16,197 nt of DNA from Candidatus Omnitrophota bacterium (GTDB lineage Bacteria > Omnitrophota > Gorgyraeia > 1-14-0-20-64-10), in contig JAHFFF010000018.1 in assembly GCA_023248095.1 (NCBI GenBank), positions 1-16,197 of the forward strand, read 5' to 3'. Below the pieces are notes generated by a model. That model worked only from the letters and a program-made list of their open reading frames with translations. It searched no databases and had not been told where the DNA came from. Shown here one piece after another: positions 1 to 6,461 of this stretch. Positions within the stretch are counted from its first letter, which is position 1, and the number at the start of each line of letters is the position of its first letter. The position numbers and the translations under genes were made by a program.

Positions 1-360
1 CCGGATCACCAGGTTCAGGGGATGAACTACCGGATGAGTGAGTTCACCGCGGCGATCGGATGCCTCCAGGTGGAGCGTTTGCCGGAAATCCTCACTGCAA
101 AGAGCGAATATGCCAGCTCCGTCCTGGATAAGGCCCATCCCTCCCGCTTAAGATTCCCGGAAGGGATGCGCTCCGGCTACTACAAGTACATCGTCTTCGA
201 GCCGATCCCCGTTAGCACCGGAAAGGTTTACGACCAACCTTGCCACCGGATCTTGGGCCACCCGGTAGAGTTGCCGAACACCGATTGGGTCGCTAAGAAC
301 CACTGGTGCGTACCGGTCTACTACCAGGGAGGAAGAGCCCATGACTCCTCCGGCTCATGA
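1..360 (+). CDS. DegT/DnrJ/EryC1/StrS-family sugar aminotransferase, C-terminal part (5' end outside window)
   Basis: The reading frame is open from base 1 (codons read P-D-H-Q-V-Q-G before the first Met at 22) to the TGA at 358-360, so the gene begins upstream. The 119 visible residues start with GMNYRMSEFTAAIGCLQVER, which matches the conserved G-x-N-Y-R-M-x-E segment of PLP-dependent DegT-family aminotransferases, a segment that normally lies around residue 230. A later stretch, LPNTDWVAKNHWCVPVYY, corresponds to the usual 'H-x-C-L-P-x-Y' region close to the C-terminus. Such enzymes transfer an amino group from glutamate to a keto-sugar nucleotide in the cytoplasm. The PLP lysine lies outside the window. 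The tail after VPVYY is only 11 residues, shorter than in many relatives, which carry a final helix. The next gene starts inside its last 20 bases. The family is certain; the exact sugar substrate is not. Confidence 0.88.
   Translation, partial: PDHQVQGMNYRMSEFTAAIGCLQVERLPEILTAKSEYASSVLDKAHPSRLRFPEGMRSGYYKYIVFEPIPVSTGKVYDQPCHRILGHPVELPNTDWVAKNHWCVPVYYQGGRAHDSSGS
326..332 (+). promoter_or_regulatory. Ribosome binding site for the WbqC-like gene
   Basis: AGGGAGG lies 8 bases before the ATG at 341. It sits inside the end of the preceding aminotransferase gene and supports the start at 341 despite the 20-base overlap. Confidence 0.6.
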
Positions 361-1084
361 TTCCTGTGTGGTTGCCATCCATCAGCCCGAGTTTCTTCCG
401 TGGCTTGGATTCCTGAACAAGCTGCACCAGTGTGACACCTTCGTGCTGCTGGACCACGTCCAATTCGAGAAGAACTATTTCCAGAACCGGAACCGGATCC
501 GAACAGCAACCCCCCACGGATGGTCGTGGCTCACGGTGCCGATCCTGACAAAGGGGCGGTTCGGACAAGCGATCTGTGAAGTGGAGATGAACGAATCCAC
601 GGATTGGCGCAGGAAACATCTGGAGGCCTTTAGGCTGCACTATGCCAAGGCCCCTGCCTTCGAGGAGTATGGCCCCTTCTTGCAGGCCCAGTATGAGAAA
701 CCCTGGAGGCGACTCACGGATTTCAGCATGACCCTCATCGAGTGGATTGCCCGCTCCTTCGGCCTTGAGAGAAAGATTCTGCGAAGCTCTGAGATGGGAG
801 TGGGTGGGGCGCGGTCCCGGCTTCTACTCTCCATCTGTGAAAAGGTCGGGGCAACGGAGTACTTGTCTGGGATATCGGGGCGGAACTACCTGGAGACCAA
901 CCTCTTTGAGGAGCGTGGGATTCGGGTCCGGTTTCAAGAGTTCCATCATCCCGTCTATCGGCAGTGCTATGAGCCATTTGTTCCGGGACTTTCCTCGATG
1001 GATCTGTTGTTCAATCACGGCGGCCAAGCGGGTGAGATCCTTGCCGGTGATCGCACACCGCGGATGGATGTCCTATTCACCTAG
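341..1084 (+). CDS. WbqC-like family protein
   Basis: A 247-residue protein of the WbqC-like family, common in O-antigen and capsule clusters and probably acting in the cytoplasm on sugar precursors; its reaction is not established. The family signature is clear. The N-terminus has AIHQPEFLPWLGFLNKL (about residues 12-28), then a D-x-x-Q-F-x-K-x-x-x-x-N-R-N-R-I stretch (about 38-53). The C-terminal half has SGISGRNYL, an F-H-H-P-x-Y-R-Q segment and LSSMDLLFNHG. Its length is close to that usual for the family. The start at 341 is chosen for its good ribosome binding site. It overlaps the upstream aminotransferase by 20 bases and ends 4 bases before the PseG-like gene. That context suggests it modifies or transfers a group onto an amino sugar, which is inference. 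Confidence 0.88.
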   Translation: MTPPAHDSCVVAIHQPEFLPWLGFLNKLHQCDTFVLLDHVQFEKNYFQNRNRIRTATPHGWSWLTVPILTKGRFGQAICEVEMNESTDWRRKHLEAFRLHYAKAPAFEEYGPFLQAQYEKPWRRLTDFSMTLIEWIARSFGLERKILRSSEMGVGGARSRLLLSICEKVGATEYLSGISGRNYLETNLFEERGIRVRFQEFHHPVYRQCYEPFVPGLSSMDLLFNHGGQAGEILAGDRTPRMDVLFT

Positions 1085-1088
1085 CGCG

Positions 1089-2138
1089 ATGAAACACCGT
1101 AAAGTTTTGTTTCGAGTAGACGGAAGCCAAGACATCGGGATGGGCCACGTCATGCGATGCCTAACCCTCGCGCATGAGATTTCCCGGCGGGCCCCGATCG
1201 AACCCATCTTTGTCATGCGGGAGTTTCAGCACGGCGTTGAATGGGCCAGGCGGCAAGGCGTGGCCGTCGTCACCCTGGAGGCAAAGGCCTCCCCATCGGA
1301 GGAGGTCTCTTTCCTCCTCAGGGTGATCGAGCAGGAAAGAGCGGAGGCGGTGATCACCGATCTTCGCAAGCTCACCCCTGGTCTGCCGGTGGCCGTGCGC
1401 GAACGGGGCCTTCTCTGCATCACCATTGATGAGTGGGGTGGCGAGAGGATTTCGTCGGACCTTCTGATCAACGGAACGGTCGTTCCATCCTGGCACCGGT
1501 ACGAACTCCAGGGGGAGGTTCACTGCTGCGTAGGCCCCGGGTACGCCCTCATGGATGAATCCTTTGCCCAGGTGCACGATCTGGAGCGGTCCGTTGGAGA
1601 GGGCACCAGGATCCTGATCGCCCTGGGGGGAGACGACCCATTTTTTCTAACCCGGAAGGCATTGAACGCCTTGGAACGTGTGGAGCGTCCCCTCTCAGGT
1701 ACGGTCGTCATCGGGCCGGCCTTCACAGACGGAAACCAGATCCGACAGATGGCGGCCCAATGCAGGCATCGATGGGAGATCCTGGAGAATATCTCTGACA
1801 TGGCGCGGCGGATGTGGGAAGCGGATGTGGCCATCACCGGCGGTGGGCTGATCGCGCTGGAGTTGGCCTGCACCGGCACACCCGGCCTCATCCTCAGCGA
1901 GGTGGAACACCAGCTTGAGACCGCTGAGGCACTGGAGCGGCACGGCGTGGCAATCCATCTGGGGTTGGGGACCACCCTGAGTGACCAGGAGCTTGCACGA
2001 AAGGCGGCTGATCTGATCGAGGATCGGGCTCGGCGGGCCACCATGCAACAAGCGGGGAAGGAGTTGGTGGATGGGAAGGGCTGCCAACGGGTGGCCGAGC
2101 TGATTCTGGATCGCCTGTCGCTCAAGGTGCCGGCATGA
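1089..2138 (+). CDS. pseG: PseG-like UDP-sugar hydrolase (nonulosonic acid pathway)
   Basis: A 349-residue protein resembling PseG/SpsG, the hydrolase that removes UDP from UDP-2,4-diacetamido-2,4,6-trideoxy-beta-L-altrose to give the free sugar used by the nonulosonate synthase. The diagnostic motif is at the N-terminus: F-R-V-D (residues 8-11), then I-G-M-G-H-V-M-R-C (16-24), with His20 in the place of the PseG catalytic histidine. A GT-B-like nucleotide-binding half follows, with AITGGGLIALELACTGTP and an E-x-x-Q region (about residues 245-285). The frame is open back to 747, but that extension lies within the WbqC-like gene. The ATG at 1089, 4 bases after the previous stop, begins exactly at the family N-terminus; 1068 (MSYSPSA...) is an alternative, and neither has an obvious ribosome binding site. 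It overlaps the next gene by 4 bases (ATGA). The family is secure; the exact substrate is inferred from NeuB and NeuA nearby. Confidence 0.85.
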   Translation: MKHRKVLFRVDGSQDIGMGHVMRCLTLAHEISRRAPIEPIFVMREFQHGVEWARRQGVAVVTLEAKASPSEEVSFLLRVIEQERAEAVITDLRKLTPGLPVAVRERGLLCITIDEWGGERISSDLLINGTVVPSWHRYELQGEVHCCVGPGYALMDESFAQVHDLERSVGEGTRILIALGGDDPFFLTRKALNALERVERPLSGTVVIGPAFTDGNQIRQMAAQCRHRWEILENISDMARRMWEADVAITGGGLIALELACTGTPGLILSEVEHQLETAEALERHGVAIHLGLGTTLSDQELARKAADLIEDRARRATMQQAGKELVDGKGCQRVAELILDRLSLKVPA

Positions 2139-2932
2139 GGCAGGCTTGGCCGGAATTCCGACTGGATGGAAAGGTCGCACTCGTCACCGGTGGCAGCCGG
2201 GGAATAGGCCGGAGGCTGGGTCTGTCTTTTGCGGAGGCCGGCTGCGCCGTCATGCTGGCGGCACGGGATGCAAACCCTCTAACAGAAGTCGAGAAGGAAC
2301 TCCGTGCGGTCAGTTCGCAGGTGGCCACCCTCCAGTGCGATGTCACCCACTCAGACCAAGTGAAGGCGCTGGTGGATGCAACCGTGCGTCGCTTCGGGAC
2401 GATTCACATCCTGGTCAACAACGCGGGGATCCTAGGACCCATTGGACCCACCTGGGAGAACGATGCGAAGCAGTGGGAGGAGACCATTCGCGTTAACCTC
2501 GTGGGAACCTATCTCTGCTGCAGGGAGGTCCTGCCGGTCTTTCTGAGCCGAGGGAGTGGAAAGATCATCAATCTGGCCGGGGGAGGAGCCGCCTTCCCAT
2601 GGCCAAGATTCTCCGCCTACAGCGCCTCCAAGGCGGCTGTGGTCCGCTTCACCGAGACCCTGGCGGCAGAGGTGAAGGATCACCACATTCAGGTCAACGT
2701 GATGGCGCCCGGGGCCAACGACACCGAGATGTTCCGCAAGGCTGCTGAAGCCGAGCCGCGGTTGCTGGCGGACCTTCCGGGAGATACGCTCAAGCCGGCG
2801 CGACTGGCTTGCTTCCTCGCTTCGGAGGCGTCGGATCATATCACGGGTCGCTTCATCCATGTCGACCAGAACTGGGACGAATGGACCGAGTCTGACTTAG
2901 CGGGGGACCGATTCACCCTGCGAAGGGTGTGA
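2135..2932 (+). CDS. SDR-family oxidoreductase
   Basis: A 265-residue classical short-chain dehydrogenase/reductase, presumably acting on a sugar or sugar nucleotide. The Rossmann dinucleotide-binding motif TGGSRGIG is at residues 18-25, N-N-A-G follows in the middle, and the active-site Y-S-A-S-K places Tyr162 and Lys166. The protein ends in an LRRV tail after an NWDEW stretch, a pattern I associate with SDRs from polysaccharide loci. One oddity: the position 13 residues before the tyrosine, where classical SDRs carry the catalytic serine, is Gly149 here, preceded by Ala148. The start at 2135 makes a 4-base ATGA overlap with the PseG-like gene and has AAGGTG at 2124-2129. By its place between the hydrolase and an aminotransferase, it may prepare a keto group for amination or reduce a nonulosonate precursor, as PtmA is thought to do in legionaminic acid synthesis. 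The substrate is unknown. Confidence 0.88.
   Translation: MRQAWPEFRLDGKVALVTGGSRGIGRRLGLSFAEAGCAVMLAARDANPLTEVEKELRAVSSQVATLQCDVTHSDQVKALVDATVRRFGTIHILVNNAGILGPIGPTWENDAKQWEETIRVNLVGTYLCCREVLPVFLSRGSGKIINLAGGGAAFPWPRFSAYSASKAAVVRFTETLAAEVKDHHIQVNVMAPGANDTEMFRKAAEAEPRLLADLPGDTLKPARLACFLASEASDHITGRFIHVDQNWDEWTESDLAGDRFTLRRV
2922..2927 (+). promoter_or_regulatory. Ribosome binding site favouring the ATG at 2938
   Basis: GAAGGG lies 10 bases before the ATG at 2938 but only 1 base before the competing GTG at 2929. It therefore argues for 2938 as the aminotransferase start. The GTG would give a GTGA overlap of the kind common in this operon, so the choice is not settled. Confidence 0.4.
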
Positions 2933-2937
2933 GGCAG

Positions 2938-4092
2938 ATGCCGACGGAGTTACTTCGAATGATTCAGAGCGCCCGGCCGATTTTCGCAGATCGAGCGGCA
3001 GTCCTCCGGGACCTGGAGCAGGTTCTCTCCTCGGGTAAGCTGATGTTGGGGGAGTACCTCCAGCGATTCGAGGAAGCCTTTGCCCGATCGATCGGCTGCC
3101 GCTACGCAATCGGCGTCAACTCCTGCACCACGGCTTTGGAGATTACCCTGCGCTACCTGGAGGTGGAGGGTGCGGAGGTGGTCCTGCCGACAAACACCTT
3201 CATCGCCACAATGACAGCCTGCTTGAATGCAGGGGCGAAACCCCGCTTGACCGATATCCATCCGGACTCTCTCTGCCTGGACGCGGAGAATCTCTCCCGG
3301 GCGTTGACCGACCGCACCAAGGCGGTGATCCTGGTTCATCTGGGAGGTGGAATCTCGCCGGATCTGGCCGAGATCCAGGCCCTCTGCGGCCGCAGAGGAA
3401 TCGCACTCATCGAGGACTGCGCGCACGCACAGGGGGCCTCATACTCCGGGGCCCGGGCCGGCGCACTGGGTTGGGCAGGCTGTTTCTCCTTTTATCCGAC
3501 CAAGATCATGACCACCGGAAGCGGCGGGATGATCACCACGAACGATGAAGGGCTAAACCGCTTTGCCAGAAGCGTGCGGATCCATGGACGGGGGAATGAG
3601 GCGGAGGGAGAGACCGATCAGATCGAGCGTCTCGGTAACGACTGGTTCCTGGATGAGGTTCGCAGCGTACTCGGCCTGCACCAGCTGTCCCATCTGGAAG
3701 CGAACCTGAGAACCCGTCGGACCTTGGCGCAAAGGTACCGGGAGCTTTTGGCGCCGGCCCAAGGAGTTAAACCCGTTTCCTTCGCCGATGGCTGCGAGCC
3801 GAGCTATTACAAGTTCATGGTCCTGGGGGAACCCTCCCTCCCATTGTCATCGCTGCGTCAGGCCCTTTGGGAAAGACACCAAATTGAGGCGGAGACACTC
3901 TACCTGCCCCCCTGCCACCTTCAGCCGGTCTACCGCCGTCTCTTCGGAGGCAAGGAAGGGACCTTCCCGGTGGCAGAGTCCGTGCTGAAGCGGCAGATCT
4001 GTCTTCCCCTGCATGCGGGGATGACATCGGAGGATCTGCAGTACGTTGTCTCCGGCTTTGAGACAGAATTGCAGCAGGGAAGGAAGCGCTAG
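2938..4092 (+). CDS. DegT/DnrJ/EryC1/StrS-family aminotransferase
   Basis: A complete PLP-dependent sugar aminotransferase of 384 residues, or 387 if it starts at the GTG at 2929 that overlaps the preceding stop. It begins with a G-K-L-M-L-G-E-Y-L-x-x-F-E segment followed by GVNSCTTALEITLR. The aspartate of LIEDCAHAQGA contacts PLP, and the PLP-binding lysine lies in SFYPTKIMTTGSGGM (Lys189 counting from 2938; codon at 3502-3504). The 'HGRG' and 'GNDWFLDEV' segments then stand where relatives have G-x-N-x-R-M-x-E, and a C-terminal CLPLHAGMTSEDLQYVVSGF helix completes the fold. Length and motifs are normal. It differs from the partial DegT protein at the left edge, so the locus encodes at least two amination steps. 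It is followed by the nonulosonate synthase after 1 base. It probably installs an amino group on a nonulosonate precursor; the position and substrate cannot be read from the sequence. Confidence 0.9.
   Translation: MPTELLRMIQSARPIFADRAAVLRDLEQVLSSGKLMLGEYLQRFEEAFARSIGCRYAIGVNSCTTALEITLRYLEVEGAEVVLPTNTFIATMTACLNAGAKPRLTDIHPDSLCLDAENLSRALTDRTKAVILVHLGGGISPDLAEIQALCGRRGIALIEDCAHAQGASYSGARAGALGWAGCFSFYPTKIMTTGSGGMITTNDEGLNRFARSVRIHGRGNEAEGETDQIERLGNDWFLDEVRSVLGLHQLSHLEANLRTRRTLAQRYRELLAPAQGVKPVSFADGCEPSYYKFMVLGEPSLPLSSLRQALWERHQIEAETLYLPPCHLQPVYRRLFGGKEGTFPVAESVLKRQICLPLHAGMTSEDLQYVVSGFETELQQGRKR
4077..4084 (+). promoter_or_regulatory. Ribosome binding site for the nonulosonate synthase gene
   Basis: GGGAAGGA lies 9 bases before the ATG at 4094. 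It supports that start over the in-frame upstream codon at 4046, which lies within the aminotransferase gene. Confidence 0.55.
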
Positions 4093-4093
4093 C

Positions 4094-5158
4094 ATGCCGC
4101 CGATCCTCCAGATCAGAGACCGAGAGGTGGGCAGGGGATGCCCGGCCTTTGTCATCGCGGAGGCCGGCTGCAATCATGAGAACGATTTTGATCGGGCGAG
4201 AGAGCTGGTGTTGGCGGCAGCCCGGGCCGGGGCGGATGCCATCAAGTTTCAGACCTTCAACCCGGACACCCTCGTCACGCGGGACGCCCCCAAGTTTTGG
4301 GATATCCCAGGGCCTGGAAACACCCAGTACGAGGAGTTCCTTGACGCGATGACCCGTTTCACGCCGGAACAATACCGAGAGTTGATCACGCTGGCCCATC
4401 AAAACGGGATCCTCTTCTTCTCCACCCCCGGTGACGAGGCCTGGAGCGACTTCCTGGAGGATCTGGGAGTGTCCCTCTACAAGGTCGCTTCGATGGACAT
4501 CACGCATCTGCCGCTCCTGCGACACATCGCCCGCAAGGGGAAACCGATCATCCTCTCCACAGGGGCCTCCTATCTGGAGGAGGTACGAACCGCGGTTGAG
4601 GCAATCCAGGGGGAAGGGAACGACCGGATCCTGCTCCTCCACTGTGTCTCGAGCTACCCCACGGATCCTGCGGAGGTCAATCTGCGGATGATGCAAGGCC
4701 TGGCCACGGAGTTTCCAGAGTGCGTCATCGGATATTCGGATCACACGCTGCCGGAGCAAGGGCTCTGCGTGCCGTCCTTAGCGGTGGCTGCCGGGGCAAA
4801 GGTGATCGAAAAGCACTTCACGTTCGACCGGACACGCCCCGGCTACGATCACGAAATCTCCGTGGACTACGCCGGGTTGCAGGAGATGGTGGCTCGATTC
4901 CGCGCGGTAGAGCGGGTACTGGGCGGAGCGACCAAGAGGCCCACCCCCTCGGAAGAGCGGGCGCGCCGCTGGGGAAGGCGGAGCATCGTCGCCAAGGTCT
5001 CAATCCCACAGGGAACCCGAATCACCTCGGAGATGGTGGCGGTCAAGCGCCCGGGCACGGGGATTGATCCTAAATTCATCTCGCAGGTGCTGGGCAAGGT
5101 CGCGATGACCGACATCCGTGAGGATCAGGTCGTAACTTGGGAGGCCATCGCATCCTGA
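4094..5158 (+). CDS. neuB: NeuB-family nonulosonic acid synthase
   Basis: A 354-residue synthase that condenses phosphoenolpyruvate with a six-carbon amino sugar to give a nine-carbon nonulosonic acid. The TIM-barrel NeuB domain shows, in order: IAEAGCNHEND near the N-terminus, ADAIKFQTF, FFSTPGDEAW, LYKVASMDI, KPIILSTGA, LLHCVSSYPT, VIGYSDHT and VIEKHFTFDR followed by P-G-Y-D-H (His253). A C-terminal SAF (antifreeze-like) domain starts at about residue 293. Two segments differ from textbook sialic acid synthases: F-S-T-P-G-D where F-S-T-P-F-D is usual, and P-G-Y-D-H where P-G-P-D-H is usual. The enzyme may thus use a legionaminic- or pseudaminic-type precursor rather than N-acetylmannosamine. 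The start at 4094 is 1 base after the previous stop and has a good ribosome binding site. The PIG-L gene overlaps its stop by 1 base. The family is certain; the product is open. Confidence 0.93.
   Translation: MPPILQIRDREVGRGCPAFVIAEAGCNHENDFDRARELVLAAARAGADAIKFQTFNPDTLVTRDAPKFWDIPGPGNTQYEEFLDAMTRFTPEQYRELITLAHQNGILFFSTPGDEAWSDFLEDLGVSLYKVASMDITHLPLLRHIARKGKPIILSTGASYLEEVRTAVEAIQGEGNDRILLLHCVSSYPTDPAEVNLRMMQGLATEFPECVIGYSDHTLPEQGLCVPSLAVAAGAKVIEKHFTFDRTRPGYDHEISVDYAGLQEMVARFRAVERVLGGATKRPTPSEERARRWGRRSIVAKVSIPQGTRITSEMVAVKRPGTGIDPKFISQVLGKVAMTDIREDQVVTWEAIAS
5139..5144 (+). promoter_or_regulatory. Possible ribosome binding site for the PIG-L deacetylase gene
   Basis: GGGAGG lies 13 bases before the ATG at 5158. 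The spacing is long, but it is the best candidate. It argues against the in-frame TTG at 5137, which would overlap it. Confidence 0.35.
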
Positions 5159-5823
5159 TGAAGGTCCTGGTGATTGCGGCTCACATGGACGATGAGGTGC
5201 TGGGGATGGGCGGGACGATCGCCCGCCATGTGAAGGGGGGTGACCAGGTCGCGGTCTGCGTGGTGACACAGCGGGCCTATGGCCACCGGTATACGGAGAG
5301 TGACGTCCGGGTGGAGAAGAACTCCGCCCGCACGGCCGCGAAGATACTAGGCTACCGAAGGCTTACCTTTTGGGACCTGCCGGATGAGCGACTGGATGAA
5401 AAGATCCTGAGCGTCATCATCCCTCTGGAGAAGGAGATTCAGGAATTCCGACCGGAGGTGGTTTACACGACCCATCGGGGAGACAACAACCAGGACCACC
5501 GGGCGGTTTTTCACGCGACGATGATCGCTTGCCGAAGCATCGCGCGTCGTCCCGTGCGCCGCCTGCTCTGCTACGAGGTGCCTTCTTCAACGGAGCAAGC
5601 GCCGCCGTTCCCCGAATACGCCTTTCAGCCAAACTTCTATGTCAACATCACCCAGACACTACCGAAAAAGCTCCGGGCGATGCGCGCCTACCGGAGGGAG
5701 CTGCGCCCCTTCCCGCACCCTCGATCCCTTCAGGGCCTAAGGGCCCTGGCGCAGAAGAGGGGTGTCGAGATCGGATTCCAGGCAGCGGAAGGCTTCATCC
5801 TGGTGAGGGATCAGTGGCGATGA
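5158..5823 (+). CDS. PIG-L/LmbE-family deacetylase
   Basis: A 221-residue zinc-dependent deacetylase of the PIG-L (LmbE-like) family, which hydrolyses N-acetyl groups on sugars and related molecules. The metal-binding signature A-H-M-D-D-E sits at residues 8-13 (His9, Asp11, Asp12), with Met where the family usually has Pro. The second metal-site segment is THRGDNNQDHRAV, with His106, Asp109 and His114. The ATG at 5158 shares one base with the synthase stop (TGATG) and begins directly with the family N-terminus MKVLVIAAH; the longer TTG start at 5137 adds residues unlike the family. Its place between the nonulosonate synthase and the CMP-sugar synthetase suggests it removes an acetyl group from the nonulosonic acid or its precursor, freeing an amine for another substituent. 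That role is inferred from position alone. Confidence 0.9.
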   Translation: MKVLVIAAHMDDEVLGMGGTIARHVKGGDQVAVCVVTQRAYGHRYTESDVRVEKNSARTAAKILGYRRLTFWDLPDERLDEKILSVIIPLEKEIQEFRPEVVYTTHRGDNNQDHRAVFHATMIACRSIARRPVRRLLCYEVPSSTEQAPPFPEYAFQPNFYVNITQTLPKKLRAMRAYRRELRPFPHPRSLQGLRALAQKRGVEIGFQAAEGFILVRDQWR

Positions 5824-6461
5824 TCCTGGGGGTGACACCAGCTCGAGGGGGCAGTAAGGGGGTGCCCCGAAAAAATATCCGGACGATCGCTGGCAAGCCG
5901 CTGATCGCTTGGACCATCGAGGCGGCCCAGGCCTCCCGCTGCTTGGACCGTTTTGTGGTCTCTACGGAAGATGAAGAGATCGCTCAGGTGGCGCGGGCGT
6001 GTGGCGCCGAGGTGCTGCCCCGTCCGGCCAACCTGGCTGCCGATGAAGCGGATACCCTCTCCGTCCTTCAGCATGTACTTGCGAGCATCCCCGCGGAAAT
6101 CCTGGTCTTGCTTCAAGCCACATCGCCCGTCCGCGACCCGGACCTGATCGACCGCTGCATCGACCGGTTCCTGAAAAATGAGACGGACTCCCTGGCAACC
6201 GGTTTCCTCTGCAGGACCCAAGAGTACGCTAAAGGACAGGTGCGGCGCCAGGATCAAGAAGGCTTCTTCGCAGATGATGGGAATGTCTACGTGATCAAGG
6301 CCGATCTTCTACGCCGAGGAGACCGCCACGGAGAGAGGATCGAGCGGATGCTCCTGGACCGGGAACAGAACCTGGATATCGATGACGAGTTTGATTTCTG
6401 GATGGCTGAACAGGTTCTTTTAAAGCGGGCCAAACGGCTTGGGGCTGCCCGATGTTCTTAG
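5820..6461 (+). CDS. neuA: NeuA-type CMP-nonulosonic acid synthetase (acylneuraminate cytidylyltransferase)
   Basis: A 213-residue cytidylyltransferase that would activate the nonulosonic acid with CTP to give a CMP-sugar and pyrophosphate. The nucleotide-binding signature is textbook: P-A-R-G-G-S-K-G-V-P-R-K-N at residues 7-19. It is followed by AGKPLIAWTI, VVSTEDEEIA, VLLQATSPVRD, and FFADDGNVYVIKAD near the C-terminus. It is slightly shorter than the 220-230 residues typical of bacterial single-domain enzymes. The open frame extends back to 5529, but that lies within the deacetylase gene. The ATG at 5820 makes an ATGA overlap and has GAGGGA at 5805-5810. It shares the signature layout of the second cytidylyltransferase at 12728, but that one is divergent. 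With the NeuB-family gene nearby, the nonulosonate role is well supported. Confidence 0.92.
   Translation: MILGVTPARGGSKGVPRKNIRTIAGKPLIAWTIEAAQASRCLDRFVVSTEDEEIAQVARACGAEVLPRPANLAADEADTLSVLQHVLASIPAEILVLLQATSPVRDPDLIDRCIDRFLKNETDSLATGFLCRTQEYAKGQVRRQDQEGFFADDGNVYVIKADLLRRGDRHGERIERMLLDREQNLDIDDEFDFWMAEQVLLKRAKRLGAARCS

Noticed and set aside
747..1088. N-terminal extension of the PseG-like reading frame, giving a 463-residue protein
   Set aside because: It lies inside the WbqC-like gene, is rich in Arg, Ser and Gly as out-of-frame translations are, and the PseG family N-terminus begins right after the ATG at 1089.
3815..4759. Minus-strand open frame of 314 residues
   Set aside because: It runs opposite two clear + strand genes, spans their junction and shows no recognisable motif; it is a shadow of GC-rich codon use.
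5529..5819. N-terminal extension of the NeuA-type frame
   Set aside because: It overlaps the deacetylase gene, and the cytidylyltransferase signature starts a few residues after the ATG at 5820.
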